DNA from: JBFXAN01 sp050184225
Lineage (GTDB): Bacteria; Chloroflexota; Dehalococcoidia; CAUJGQ01
Assembly (NCBI GenBank): GCA_050184225.1
Contig: JBFXAN010000079.1
Span: forward strand, 1-28,040
Length of the DNA: 28,040 nt
Direction: 5' to 3'
Position numbers and translations under genes: made by a program. Below are positions 1 through 7,702 of this stretch, one piece after another. A model generated the notes under the pieces. The model was not told where the DNA came from, searched no databases, and worked only from the letters and a program-made list of their open reading frames with translations. Position 1 is the first letter of the stretch, and each line of letters starts with the position of its first letter.

Positions 1-554
1 AGGGGGCCTTCAATCGTGACATCAACCTCGACGAATCCGGCCTGCTCCAGCCGTTGCGCGATCGTGGCCGGGTCGAGCGGTACACAGATATCACCGTCGT
101 GTAGATCACGGAAGGGCGGACTATCGAGGCTGTCGACGGCGAGGAGCACACCACCCGGTTGGAGCACCCGGGCGAGCTGCGCGAAGAGTTGGTCCTGCAA
201 TGCCGGCGAGGGGACGTGATGGAGCATGAAGAAGGAGGCGGCGCCGCTGAATTGGCGATCGTCGAAGGGCAATGATGTGGCATCGGCGTGGACGACGGTG
301 GTGTTGGTTCCGGCAAGCCGGGCCGCTAGTTGCGCCGCCAGCGTCGCATCCGCCTCCACCGCGGTCAGGTGCGGCACGAGCAGCCGGAGTTGGTCTGTGG
401 TGAGGCCGGGGCCTGGACCCACTTCGAGGACGGCATCGCCGAGCGAGGGCTGGCGGGCGACCCAAGGCATCAGGCGCGTGCGGATGCCTTCGTCCCACTC
501 GGCGCTGGAGCAGAGCTTCAGGTGTTGGGCGTTCACATTGATCTCCGTCTCCAC
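1..554 (-). CDS. Class I SAM-dependent methyltransferase, C-terminus cut by window edge
   Basis: At least 184 residues are visible; the 3' end lies beyond the left edge. The reading frame opens just after a stop at 558-560 and the first usable start is GTG at 552-554. The SAM-binding glycine loop LEVGPGPG lies at residues 43-50. An acidic residue follows in the next strand (VEAD), then DATSLPF and the hydrophobic strand RVLQPGGVLLAVDS, the usual order of a Rossmann-fold methyltransferase. The substrate cannot be told from the sequence. The gene lies 235 bp beyond the end of the leftward operon and appears to have its own promoter and operator (589-627). Larger plus-strand reading frames here are shadows. 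The fold is certain, the exact start less so. Confidence 0.85.
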   Translation of the reverse strand, partial: METEINVNAQHLKLCSSAEWDEGIRTRLMPWVARQPSLGDAVLEVGPGPGLTTDQLRLLVPHLTAVEADATLAAQLAARLAGTNTTVVHADATSLPFDDRQFSGAASFFMLHHVPSPALQDQLFAQLARVLQPGGVLLAVDSLDSPPFRDLHDGDICVPLDPATIAQRLEQAGFVEVDVTIEGP

Positions 555-588
555 CGTCTACGCTTTGCCAGTGCACAGATGATTTCGT

Positions 589-627
589 ATGTGCTACTAG
601 TACACATTCGCTATCACTAATGATCAA
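589..627 (-). promoter_or_regulatory. Putative promoter and operator of the methyltransferase gene
   Basis: On the minus strand TTGATC (622-627) is followed after 17 bp by TGTACT (599-604), a moderate sigma70-like pair about 45 bp before the GTG start. A near-palindrome overlaps the -10 box: ATGTG and CACAT arms flank the perfect 8-bp core TACTAGTA (595-602), with one extra base on one side, spanning 589-607. A dyad over the -10 box suits a repressor site. This is inference from pattern alone. Confidence 0.4.
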
Positions 628-789
628 GTGCGGAGCCGACCTCGCCGCGTCTGCCGCGGTGGAGGAAAACACACGTCGCCGTCGCGTCTCACTCCAGCGT
701 CCGTCATGGGCAGACCGCGTGGTCATGACGATCATGGGAGAAGATCCAATTTTGGTCTATCAAGTATGTAGGAACGGTGTAGCAGTGCA

Positions 790-2085
790 TTAGCGACTTA
801 TCGTGTGCATCCCAACCGGAGGCGCGGCATTGGACTGTGGAATTGGTTTGCCCGTCGCCGGATCGACCTCGAAGGCGCTGGGCAAGTCGAGCTCAGCGGC
901 CCACTCACGCAGCTGCGGCAGCACCTCTTCACCAAAGAGCCGCAGGCTGCGCATCGCGTCGTCATGCGTCATGGCGCCGTCACCGTCCCAGAAGATCAAC
1001 GCGCCCGGCCGCACGTACTCGAGGATGTGCCGCAGTTTGGGCAGCACCGACTTCGGCGTACCGGCAATGATGCCGCCCTTTTGAATCTGATCCTCGTAGC
1101 TGCCGGGAGCAATCGGGCCACCGGATTGCGTGATCCCGCGCGCCCGCAGCGCCGCGCGGGCGGCAACGGTCGGGAGGAGGTTCGACCGCGACGTCAACCC
1201 CGGCAGATTCTGAAGGTGTGACTTGACCGTTCCTTGATTGCCCTCGAGGAAGGGATTGCTGGGGCCTTGGAGGAACTTGCGGCCGACCTCGTACGCAAGC
1301 TCGTCGGTTTCGTCCAGATGCACCTTGATCAGGTAGCCGGTGTTCTGCGGGCCGGCCTCGTAGCCGAGCTCCGCCGCAATCTCGCGGTAGAGGTCGAACG
1401 ATTGTTTGGTCGGCTCCTCTTCCGTCGCGGTCATCACGTAGGGATATCGGTGTTCCGCTGCCCATGCGAGGGTCGCCACGCTGAGGACACCGGGAATCCA
1501 GATGGGCATGTGCGGTTGCTGGTACGGCCGCGCCCAGGGATTCACATAGCGATATTGGTAGTGGTCACCCTCCCAGCGGAACGGCCCTGGAGTCGTCCAC
1601 GTCTTGATGATCAAGTCATGCGCTTCCTGGAAGCGCTCCCAGTTGTACGGCGGCTGGGCATTGTGCGACACGCTCTCACGCCCGGTGCCGCGTACCCAGC
1701 CGGTCACCAGCCGGCCGCGAGAGATGACGTCGATCATGGCGAGTGATTCGGCCATGAAGATCGGGTCATCACAGATCGGCAGGATATTACCCAACAGCAC
1801 GATCTTGGCGCGTGTGGTAATCCGCGCCAGAACCGCTGCTTCGATATTGACGACGCTACCGAGCGTAAACGGCGTGCTGTGGTGCTCGTTCATCATGAAG
1901 CCGTCGAAACCGATCGACTCGGCGAACAGCTTCTCGTCGAAGTACCGATTGTAGAGGTCTGCGGCGACGACGGGGTCGTAGTCGCCGTTGCTAATGCCCA
2001 GGTCTTCGAGGGAGTGTCCCGTCGCCCCAAAGTAGCCGGATGTCGGATCCTGGTAGGGCCGCTCGCTGAAATAGCCGAGAAACAT
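790..2085 (-). CDS. LLM class flavin-dependent oxidoreductase (luciferase-like monooxygenase)
   Basis: 431 residues, a TIM-barrel flavin enzyme of the bacterial luciferase family. Typical features are the NEHHSTPF segment near residue 67, ARITTRAKIVLLGNILP, the strand-loop SRGRLVTGWVRGTGRE, and a C-terminal IIAGTPKSVLPKL helix. Such enzymes use reduced FMN or F420 for oxygenation or hydride transfer; the substrate is unknown. At over 400 residues it is longer than many family members because of insertions around residues 250-330. It is the last gene of the leftward operon, 20 bp after the upstream hydrolase. The ATG at 2085 follows a GAGGG ribosome-binding sequence. No flavin reductase gene is nearby, so reduced flavin must come from elsewhere, or F420 is the cofactor. 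Confidence 0.9.
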   Translation of the reverse strand: MFLGYFSERPYQDPTSGYFGATGHSLEDLGISNGDYDPVVAADLYNRYFDEKLFAESIGFDGFMMNEHHSTPFTLGSVVNIEAAVLARITTRAKIVLLGNILPICDDPIFMAESLAMIDVISRGRLVTGWVRGTGRESVSHNAQPPYNWERFQEAHDLIIKTWTTPGPFRWEGDHYQYRYVNPWARPYQQPHMPIWIPGVLSVATLAWAAEHRYPYVMTATEEEPTKQSFDLYREIAAELGYEAGPQNTGYLIKVHLDETDELAYEVGRKFLQGPSNPFLEGNQGTVKSHLQNLPGLTSRSNLLPTVAARAALRARGITQSGGPIAPGSYEDQIQKGGIIAGTPKSVLPKLRHILEYVRPGALIFWDGDGAMTHDDAMRSLRLFGEEVLPQLREWAAELDLPSAFEVDPATGKPIPQSNAAPPVGMHTISR

Positions 2086-2105
2086 CGCGTCTTACCCTCG
2101 CTCGT

Positions 2106-2888
2106 TCAAACTGAAACCGGCCGGTGGACGATGCCCGCCAAGACCTCGGGCTGTTCGATCTCGACGAAGTGCCCGGCATCGTCGACGATCTCCAGCGCGG
2201 CGTTCGGGAGCGCGCGCGCAAATGCCGCGCCGCACTCAACCGGCACGATGCGATCGTGCCGCCCCCAGACGACGGTGGCCGGCACCGACACATTGCCAAG
2301 GAGCGGCGGCAGCTGGAGCGAGAACATGTAGGGCCGCCAGGCGACCCGGGCGATCATCTCGCGGTTGAAGTCCCACGCCTTTTTCTGGGCATCGGATGGT
2401 TCTGTCCCATAGACCCGCTCGAAGTGCTCGAGGTTGTGGAAGCCGGCTTGTACGTACTCGACGTGGCTCAGCATCATCTGGTCGAGGATGAAGCCGCTCT
2501 TCGGCCGGATGCCTGCCGCGCCCACCAGCACCAAGTGCTTCAGGTGTTGCTCGTCCATCGTCGCCATCTCGGCGGCGAGCCAGCCGCCGAAGCCGAGCCC
2601 GAGTAGTGTGATCGCGTCCAACCGCAGCGAATTGAGGAGCGCGCGCAGCACGATCGCGAGATCGCGGGGATGCCGGGCGAAGTCCAGACGGTCGGAATTG
2701 CCGAACCCCGGCAGGTCGGGGATGTAGACGGTAAATCGTCGCGCCAGATCATCGTAGAGCGGCAGGTTCCCCGGATGACCGACATCCTGGTGCAGCACCA
2801 CCAACGGAGGACCGTCGCCGCGGCGGGCGACGCGAATAGTGCCGGTTGCGAGTTGGACGGTTTCGTCCTGCCATACCAATTCAGACAT
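2106..2888 (-). CDS. Alpha/beta hydrolase-fold protein lacking the nucleophile Ser
   Basis: 260 residues with a complete alpha/beta-hydrolase layout: an oxyanion-type strand VVLHQDVGHPG (residues 31-40), PDLPGFGNSD (58-65), the nucleophile elbow, the acid loop VVWGRHDRIVP with Asp212, and DDAGHFVEIEQP with His240. At the elbow the usual G-x-S-x-G reads G-L-G-F-G (residues 97-101), so Gly99 stands where the Ser, Asp or Cys nucleophile should be. Codons on both sides are intact and the frame is open, so this is not a frameshift. The protein may be non-catalytic, may use water activated by His240, or may act as a cofactor-free lyase or oxygenase as some relatives do. A GGGGGAG sequence precedes the ATG. 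It sits between the CMD-family gene and the terminal LLM gene. Confidence 0.9.
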   Translation of the reverse strand: MSELVWQDETVQLATGTIRVARRGDGPPLVVLHQDVGHPGNLPLYDDLARRFTVYIPDLPGFGNSDRLDFARHPRDLAIVLRALLNSLRLDAITLLGLGFGGWLAAEMATMDEQHLKHLVLVGAAGIRPKSGFILDQMMLSHVEYVQAGFHNLEHFERVYGTEPSDAQKKAWDFNREMIARVAWRPYMFSLQLPPLLGNVSVPATVVWGRHDRIVPVECGAAFARALPNAALEIVDDAGHFVEIEQPEVLAGIVHRPVSV

Positions 2889-2954
2889 GATCTCCCCCGG
2901 GGCCGGCCCATTGCTCGATGCCGCCCGATCGCGTGGTGTGCGTGTGGATTGTGA

Positions 2955-3335
2955 CTACTTCAGGGACATGAGCGCGCGAACGCCGGCGAGGAAGGTCGGC
3001 GCGCCGCCGGGGATCATGGTGGCCTGAAACGCCTCGAACAGCTCCTGTTCAGTTGCGCCGAGCGCGATCGCGCGCTTGGCATGGGTCGCCACGCCTTCGA
3101 CGGAGCCGCGGTAGGCGAGTACCGCACAGACGACCATCTCCCGATACTTGGCGGGTAGTGCATGCGTCCCGTCGTCATGTCCCTCGTGCAGGAGCGCTGC
3201 ACCGGCCAGGTTGTTGTAGACCTCGAGGAAGTCAGGGTCGGCTTCGGCAATATACTGATGCGCCGGATAAACGTAGCCTCGCGCCGACTTCATCCGCTCG
3301 ATGAGTTGTTCCGTCGATGCCTTCGACGTTGTCAC
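2955..3335 (-). CDS. Carboxymuconolactone decarboxylase (CMD/AhpD-like) family protein
   Basis: 126 residues. I chose the GTG at 3333-3335 because a perfect AGGAGG lies a few bases upstream; the longer open frame to 3404 overlaps the preceding hydrolase gene and lacks such a site. The CMD helical core spans residues 60-120: LPAKYREMVVCAVLAYRG with Glu66 and Cys70, VATHAKRAI with His85, and a GATEQELFEAFQATMIPGG tail. The CxxC pair of AhpD-type peroxide reductants is absent, so a decarboxylase/lactonase-like or structural role fits better than a redox role. The location between two hydrolases in a transport and oxidation operon points to a catabolic step, but the reaction is unknown. Confidence 0.85.
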   Translation of the reverse strand: MTTSKASTEQLIERMKSARGYVYPAHQYIAEADPDFLEVYNNLAGAALLHEGHDDGTHALPAKYREMVVCAVLAYRGSVEGVATHAKRAIALGATEQELFEAFQATMIPGGAPTFLAGVRALMSLK

Positions 3336-3345
3336 GTTGAACCTC

Positions 3346-4155
3346 CTAGGCGTAGCTGGGTGTCTTGGTGGTGTACACCACGTCGTTGATGAACGTTGCC
3401 ACATCGCGACCGGTTGCCGCGCCTTGATCGAGCGGCGTGTGATGTCCGGCGTCGGGCATCGTCGCGAATGTCACCGTGGCGAGACATTCGAGGTTGCGCC
3501 CCGTGCTCTCGAGCCAGTCGCTCTCGCCGTATATGACGTGAACCGGTGCGCGCACCGCTTTGAGATCGGCCATGAGGTCGTAGGTGCCGGTCGCCCAGAC
3601 GGAGTTCAGGAGCCACAAGCCGATCCCGGCGCGGTCAGCGAAGACCGCCGCTGCCGCCGCCGATTGGCCGCTCGGGCTGCTGGGTTTTGGTTGCCCCGTC
3701 GCCAGATCGATCAGGCTCGATCGGCTGATGAGCCACTGCTGCCGCTCCGCGCCGGATCCCCAGGCAGGGCAGCCGATCGCGACCACGCCGGCCACGCGGT
3801 CGGGAAAGCGCGCCGCCGCCGCCAATGCGATCAGTGCTCCCATCGAGTTTCCGACCAGGACGGGACGTTCCCAGCCGAGGGCATCAAGCACGTCGATCAT
3901 CGAGGCCGCATGCTGCTCAATCGTGAAGAGATGTTGCGGCTTCTGTGAGTGGCCATGGCCGAGCACGTCGACCGCCGCCACCTGCACACCTCGTGCCGCT
4001 AGCTCCGGGATCGCGTCATCCCAGATGTGCAACGACGTTCCGAGACCGTGAATGAGGAGCGCCCGCGGCCCGCCTTCCGGACCATCGACGACAGCGCGGA
4101 ACGCTCCGTGCGATGTAGCGAGAGTACGTTCTGGCATCTGTTCCTGTTCCTTCAT
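3346..4155 (-). CDS. Alpha/beta fold hydrolase
   Basis: 269 residues from the first ATG, which abuts the stop codon of the permease gene. An internal ATG six codons later (4137) has an AAGGA sequence upstream and is an equally good start. The catalytic set is complete: oxyanion-hole HGLG (36-39), nucleophile elbow G-N-S-M-G with Ser104, acid loop YGESDW with Asp213, and PDAGHHTPLDQG with His238 or His239. A cytoplasmic esterase, lactonase or C-C hydrolase role is likely. It contrasts with the second hydrolase of the same operon, which lacks the nucleophile, so the two are unlikely to do the same chemistry. Its stop lies 10 bp before the CMD-family start. Confidence 0.9.
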   Translation of the reverse strand: MKEQEQMPERTLATSHGAFRAVVDGPEGGPRALLIHGLGTSLHIWDDAIPELAARGVQVAAVDVLGHGHSQKPQHLFTIEQHAASMIDVLDALGWERPVLVGNSMGALIALAAAARFPDRVAGVVAIGCPAWGSGAERQQWLISRSSLIDLATGQPKPSSPSGQSAAAAAVFADRAGIGLWLLNSVWATGTYDLMADLKAVRAPVHVIYGESDWLESTGRNLECLATVTFATMPDAGHHTPLDQGAATGRDVATFINDVVYTTKTPSYA

Positions 4156-5049
4156 TTAGCGGCGGCCTCGCAGGCGTGGGTCGAGCATCTCCTGCAGCGC
4201 ATCGCCGAAGAGGTTTGCCGCGAGTACGGTGACGATGATTGCGACCCCCGGTGGGATCGCCAGCCACGGATGCGAGATGAAGTAGAGCTGCGCAGAGGTG
4301 GTCAGCATTTGTCCCCAGGAGGGGGTTGGCGGCAGCACGCCCAGGCCGAGGAAACTGAGGGCCGCCTCGACGATGATCGCCTCGCCGGCCAGGGCACTGC
4401 CGATGGTCAGCGCGATCGGTAGGGTATTGGGCAGCACATGGCGAATGATCACCCGCCCTTCGGAGCAGCCGAGGCTGCGAGCGGCCTCGATGAACACTCC
4501 CTGGCGAATGGACATCGTCGCCGCCCGGATGACGCGAGACACGCGCGGACCCTGGACGATCCCGATCGCCAGAATGACGTTCCGGAGACCCGGCCCCAGC
4601 ATTGCCACCAGGGCGAGGGCCAACACCAGCGACGGCAGGGTGATGAGGATGTCGACAATCCGCTGGATGAACAGGTCGACGCGCCCGCCGCGAAATCCGC
4701 AGATCAACCCGATCGGCATACCGATCGCGAGGCTCAGGGCAATGGAGAGGGCGGCGACCACCACCGACACCCGGGCGCCGTAGACGATCTGACTGAAGAT
4801 ATCGCGACCGAGATAGTCTGTGCCCAGGAGGTGCGCGGCGCTCGGCATGAGGAAGGGCCGGGCGACCGGCTCGGATGGGGCATAGCGGGTGATCACATCC
4901 GCCGAAACGGTGAGGGCGACGATCCCCAGCAGCAGCACGGCGGCGACCGCGCCGGCCTTTTGCCGGCGTGCCAGGCGGCCCAACGCGGCCAAGCGAGGGA
5001 AGACCTGGGGCGCGCGCGTATTCTTCTGAACGGTGGTGAGTCCTGTCAT
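4156..5049 (-). CDS. ABC transporter permease, DppC/OppC family
   Basis: 297 residues of a peptide/nickel-type inner-membrane permease. An N-terminal helix (about residues 35-55, VAAVLLLGIVALTVSADVI) precedes the family box HLLGTDYLGRDIFSQIVYG. The transmembrane domain carries the EAA loop EAARSLGCSEGRVIIRHVLP (about 183-202), which contacts the ATPase. The end reads LFGDALQEMLDPRLRGRR, typical of DppC. It follows the DppB-like gene by 3 bp and precedes the hydrolase gene directly. Despite the DppC label, relatives import many small solutes besides peptides; the neighbouring oxidoreductases and hydrolases argue for a catabolic substrate. No ATPase gene is present in the window. Confidence 0.93.
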   Translation of the reverse strand: MTGLTTVQKNTRAPQVFPRLAALGRLARRQKAGAVAAVLLLGIVALTVSADVITRYAPSEPVARPFLMPSAAHLLGTDYLGRDIFSQIVYGARVSVVVAALSIALSLAIGMPIGLICGFRGGRVDLFIQRIVDILITLPSLVLALALVAMLGPGLRNVILAIGIVQGPRVSRVIRAATMSIRQGVFIEAARSLGCSEGRVIIRHVLPNTLPIALTIGSALAGEAIIVEAALSFLGLGVLPPTPSWGQMLTTSAQLYFISHPWLAIPPGVAIIVTVLAANLFGDALQEMLDPRLRGRR

Positions 5050-5052
5050 CGC

Positions 5053-6003
5053 CTAGCTGTACCTAATCCGGGGGTCGATCACCGCATACGACAAATCGAC
5101 CAGCAGGTTGGCGACGATCGCCAACACGCCGAAGACCAAGACGATGCCCTGCAGAAGGTTGTAATCGCGGAGCTCGATCGACTTGAGGGCGAGACTGCCG
5201 AGCCCGGGGACAGAGAAGATCGACTCGACGATGACTGAACCGCCGAGCAAGAAGGCGAGCTGCGCGCCCGCGACCGTCACCACCGGCAGGAGGGCGTTGC
5301 GAAGACCGTGGCGAAGGACGGCTGCGCGTCCCGTGATCCCCTTGGCCACGGCCGTGCGCATGTAGTCCTGACGCAGCACCTCGAGCAGGCTGTTGCGGAT
5401 CAGGCGGGTGCTCACCGCCGACAGGCTCCAGGCGAGAACAATTGCCGGGAAGATGATCTGCGTCAGATTTGTGCGGAGGTCGACAAACGGCGACACATAG
5501 CCTTTCGGCGGCAGCCATTGCAAATAGAACGCGAGGCCAACCACCACCATCGTGCCGAGCCAAAAGCTGGGGATCGCCTGGCCGAGGACGGCGAGGGCGC
5601 GGACGATGACATCGATCCAGCTACCGGCGCGTACGGCGCTGATCGTGCCCATCGGGACGGCGAGCGCGATGCTGAGCAGGGTTGCGACCGCCGCAATTTC
5701 GAGGGTAGCCGGCAACCCGCGAGCGATCTCGTCGGCGACAGGTGTCCCATAATAGAACGATTGACCGAGGTCGCCCCGCGCCAGATCGCTCATATACCGG
5801 ATGTACTGCTGCAGGTACGATTCATCGAGGTGCCAGCGCGCCCGCAACGTCGCGACCTGCTCGTCGCTGAAGACGCCCGACTCCGCCATCAGCGCGGTAA
5901 CGGTGTCGCCCGGGACCAGGCGAATCAGGATGAAGACGAGCAGACTGAGCCCCAGTAGCGAAGGAATCAGCAGCAGCAGCCGATTGAGTATGTATCTCTG
6001 CAC
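5053..6003 (-). CDS. ABC transporter permease, DppB/OppB family
   Basis: 316 residues. The start is GTG at 6001-6003, supported by AGAGGA upstream and by the conserved N-terminus QRYILNRLLLLIPSLLGLSL, the first membrane helix. LVPGDTVTALM, DLARGDLGQSFYYGTPV and the EAA-type loop DYMRTAVAKGITGRAAVLRH (about 217-236) are diagnostic for DppB. Several helices follow, and the end LVDLSYAVIDPRIRYS is typical of the family. It forms the membrane channel with the next gene and receives substrate from the lipoprotein encoded 15 bp upstream. Confidence 0.93.
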   Translation of the reverse strand: MQRYILNRLLLLIPSLLGLSLLVFILIRLVPGDTVTALMAESGVFSDEQVATLRARWHLDESYLQQYIRYMSDLARGDLGQSFYYGTPVADEIARGLPATLEIAAVATLLSIALAVPMGTISAVRAGSWIDVIVRALAVLGQAIPSFWLGTMVVVGLAFYLQWLPPKGYVSPFVDLRTNLTQIIFPAIVLAWSLSAVSTRLIRNSLLEVLRQDYMRTAVAKGITGRAAVLRHGLRNALLPVVTVAGAQLAFLLGGSVIVESIFSVPGLGSLALKSIELRDYNLLQGIVLVFGVLAIVANLLVDLSYAVIDPRIRYS

Positions 6004-6018
6004 GGGATCGATCCTCTT

Positions 6019-7671
6019 CTAGGCGAATGAGGCATCTTCCAGATACGGGGCGCCGAACGTGAGATGGAAGAAGTAGTTCCGTACTTTCGGCTGAACGACT
6101 TCGGCCAGCGCCGGTAAGCCCAGCGGAATGTCGATGATGTTCTCCGTGAGCAGATAGCGCTGGATGTCGATCACGTACTTTGCCCGCTCTTCAGTGTCGA
6201 GGATGCGCCGCTGGCGCTCGATCATGTCGAGGAGCCGCTGGTCATCGACCGGTTGGAAGTAGTACTCGCCGCGCGGGTTATAGGCGGTGTACAGCAGTTC
6301 CGGCGAGTTGCCGGTGAGCGGGGCGGGGGTGAGCTGATTCTTGTCGAATGGCGGCCGCCAGCGCGCCAGGTATTCTGCCTGAGGGTAGCTCGTAATCCTT
6401 GTCTTGACGCCGCCTTTTTCCAGCTGCTGCTGCAGGATCAGCGCGGCGGACTCATACCACTTGCCGTACCCCTGGTTCCAGGACATCTCGAGCGTCTGCT
6501 CATAGTCATAGCCGGCGGCGTCGAGCAGCTTCTTTGCCTCGGCGAGATCGACCTTCAGCAATTGCCTGGCCTGATCTTCCGGTAGGCCGTAGTCGCCCCA
6601 CTGATGCGGCAACGGGCCGACGAAGCTACCGCCGCGGGAGACGAGGTCGTTCACCTGTTGCTGGTCCACCATCTTCAGGATCGCCAGCCGAACCCGCGGA
6701 TCATTGAGGGGCGGCCGCGTCGGTGTCACCTGAAGGCGGCGCGTCACCCAGGTGGCGAACTCTTGCACCTGGGCACCACGAATCTGTGCCTTGATCGCCG
6801 TGAGATTCTCGGCGTCAACATCACTGATCGAATCGACCTGGCCGGAGGCAAAACTCGAGAGCGTCGCGGCATTGTCTCTGATCAGCAGGTACTCCACACC
6901 ATCGAGATGCGGCTTTCCTTGCTTCCAGTAGGTCGGATTGCGCTGAAAGACGATCTTCTGGCCCTTGTCCCAGCGCTCCATGATGAACGGACCGGTGCCG
7001 ACCGGGTTCGACTTGAGCTGATCGGTTTCGATCAACTCACGCGGGACAATCCAATAGAAGTGGAAGGCCAGGGAGTGGAGAAACTCGGCGTATGGTTGGG
7101 TCAGTTTCGTAACGACCGTCCTGTCGTCGGACGCTTCCAAAGAGGCCAACTCGCCGGCAAATCGACCGGCGAGCTGCGACTTCAGTTCTGGCGAGAGAAT
7201 CCGGTCGAACGTTGCCTTGACGTCGCTTGCACCGAACGCGCGGCCGTTGACCGGCGGTCGGTTTTGCCAGGAGACGTTGTTCCGAAACGTGAAAACGGTC
7301 GTGGTTTCGTCCGGTTGCTCGAACGATTCGACGAGGTCGGGGACGATGTCGGTGGAGGATGGCGCGGTTTCAGGCCCCCAGTTCCACTTGAGGAGACGGT
7401 TGTAGACCAATCCGACCGCGCGATGGATGGTCGAGTTATAGGAGAGGGTTGGGTCGAAGTCGGGCGGCTCCGTCAGCCGCGGAACATGAAACACACCCCC
7501 TTGCTTTGCCTCTTCCGACGCGACCTGCGTGGTGCCGCCGCCATCCGCGAGCGAACCGGAACCGTCGGTTGTGCTTCCGCCGCCGCAGGCGCTCAGGAAT
7601 GCACCGGCCAGTCCCGCCCCCCCGGCGCCAACCAGCAGTCTACGACGTGTCGTCTTCGCTATCGTGCCCAT
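6019..7671 (-). CDS. ABC transporter substrate-binding lipoprotein, SBP family 5 (DppA/OppA-like)
   Basis: 550 residues, exported and lipid-anchored. The N-terminus has a twin-arginine stretch TTRRRLLVGAGGAG and a lipobox F-L-S-A-C with the modified Cys29, followed by a Gly/Ser-rich tether. The mature part has the family-5 landmarks: LTEPPDFDPTLSYNSTIHR, a FTFRNNVSWQNRPPVNGRAF strand, NPVGTGPFIMERWDKGQ, and FQRNPTYWKQGKPHLDGVEY. A combined TAT plus lipoprotein signal fits Chloroflexota and Actinobacteria. It is the second gene of the operon, 31 bp behind the LLM gene, with GGAGGGGG before the ATG. The ligand is unknown; peptides, opines, glycosides and other solutes are all bound by family members. 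Confidence 0.93.
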   Translation of the reverse strand: MGTIAKTTRRRLLVGAGGAGLAGAFLSACGGGSTTDGSGSLADGGGTTQVASEEAKQGGVFHVPRLTEPPDFDPTLSYNSTIHRAVGLVYNRLLKWNWGPETAPSSTDIVPDLVESFEQPDETTTVFTFRNNVSWQNRPPVNGRAFGASDVKATFDRILSPELKSQLAGRFAGELASLEASDDRTVVTKLTQPYAEFLHSLAFHFYWIVPRELIETDQLKSNPVGTGPFIMERWDKGQKIVFQRNPTYWKQGKPHLDGVEYLLIRDNAATLSSFASGQVDSISDVDAENLTAIKAQIRGAQVQEFATWVTRRLQVTPTRPPLNDPRVRLAILKMVDQQQVNDLVSRGGSFVGPLPHQWGDYGLPEDQARQLLKVDLAEAKKLLDAAGYDYEQTLEMSWNQGYGKWYESAALILQQQLEKGGVKTRITSYPQAEYLARWRPPFDKNQLTPAPLTGNSPELLYTAYNPRGEYYFQPVDDQRLLDMIERQRRILDTEERAKYVIDIQRYLLTENIIDIPLGLPALAEVVQPKVRNYFFHLTFGAPYLEDASFA

Positions 7672-7702
7672 GGTGCCCCCTCCGGTTTTCCTCCAGGTAC
7701 AA

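Noticed and set aside
121..735. 204-codon minus-strand frame overlapping the edge methyltransferase
   Set aside because: Arg/Pro/His-rich translation without motifs; the methyltransferase in another minus frame has clear SAM-binding motifs over the same DNA.
2955..3404. AhpD-type peroxidase assignment for the CMD-family gene
   Set aside because: The CxxC redox pair of AhpD is missing.
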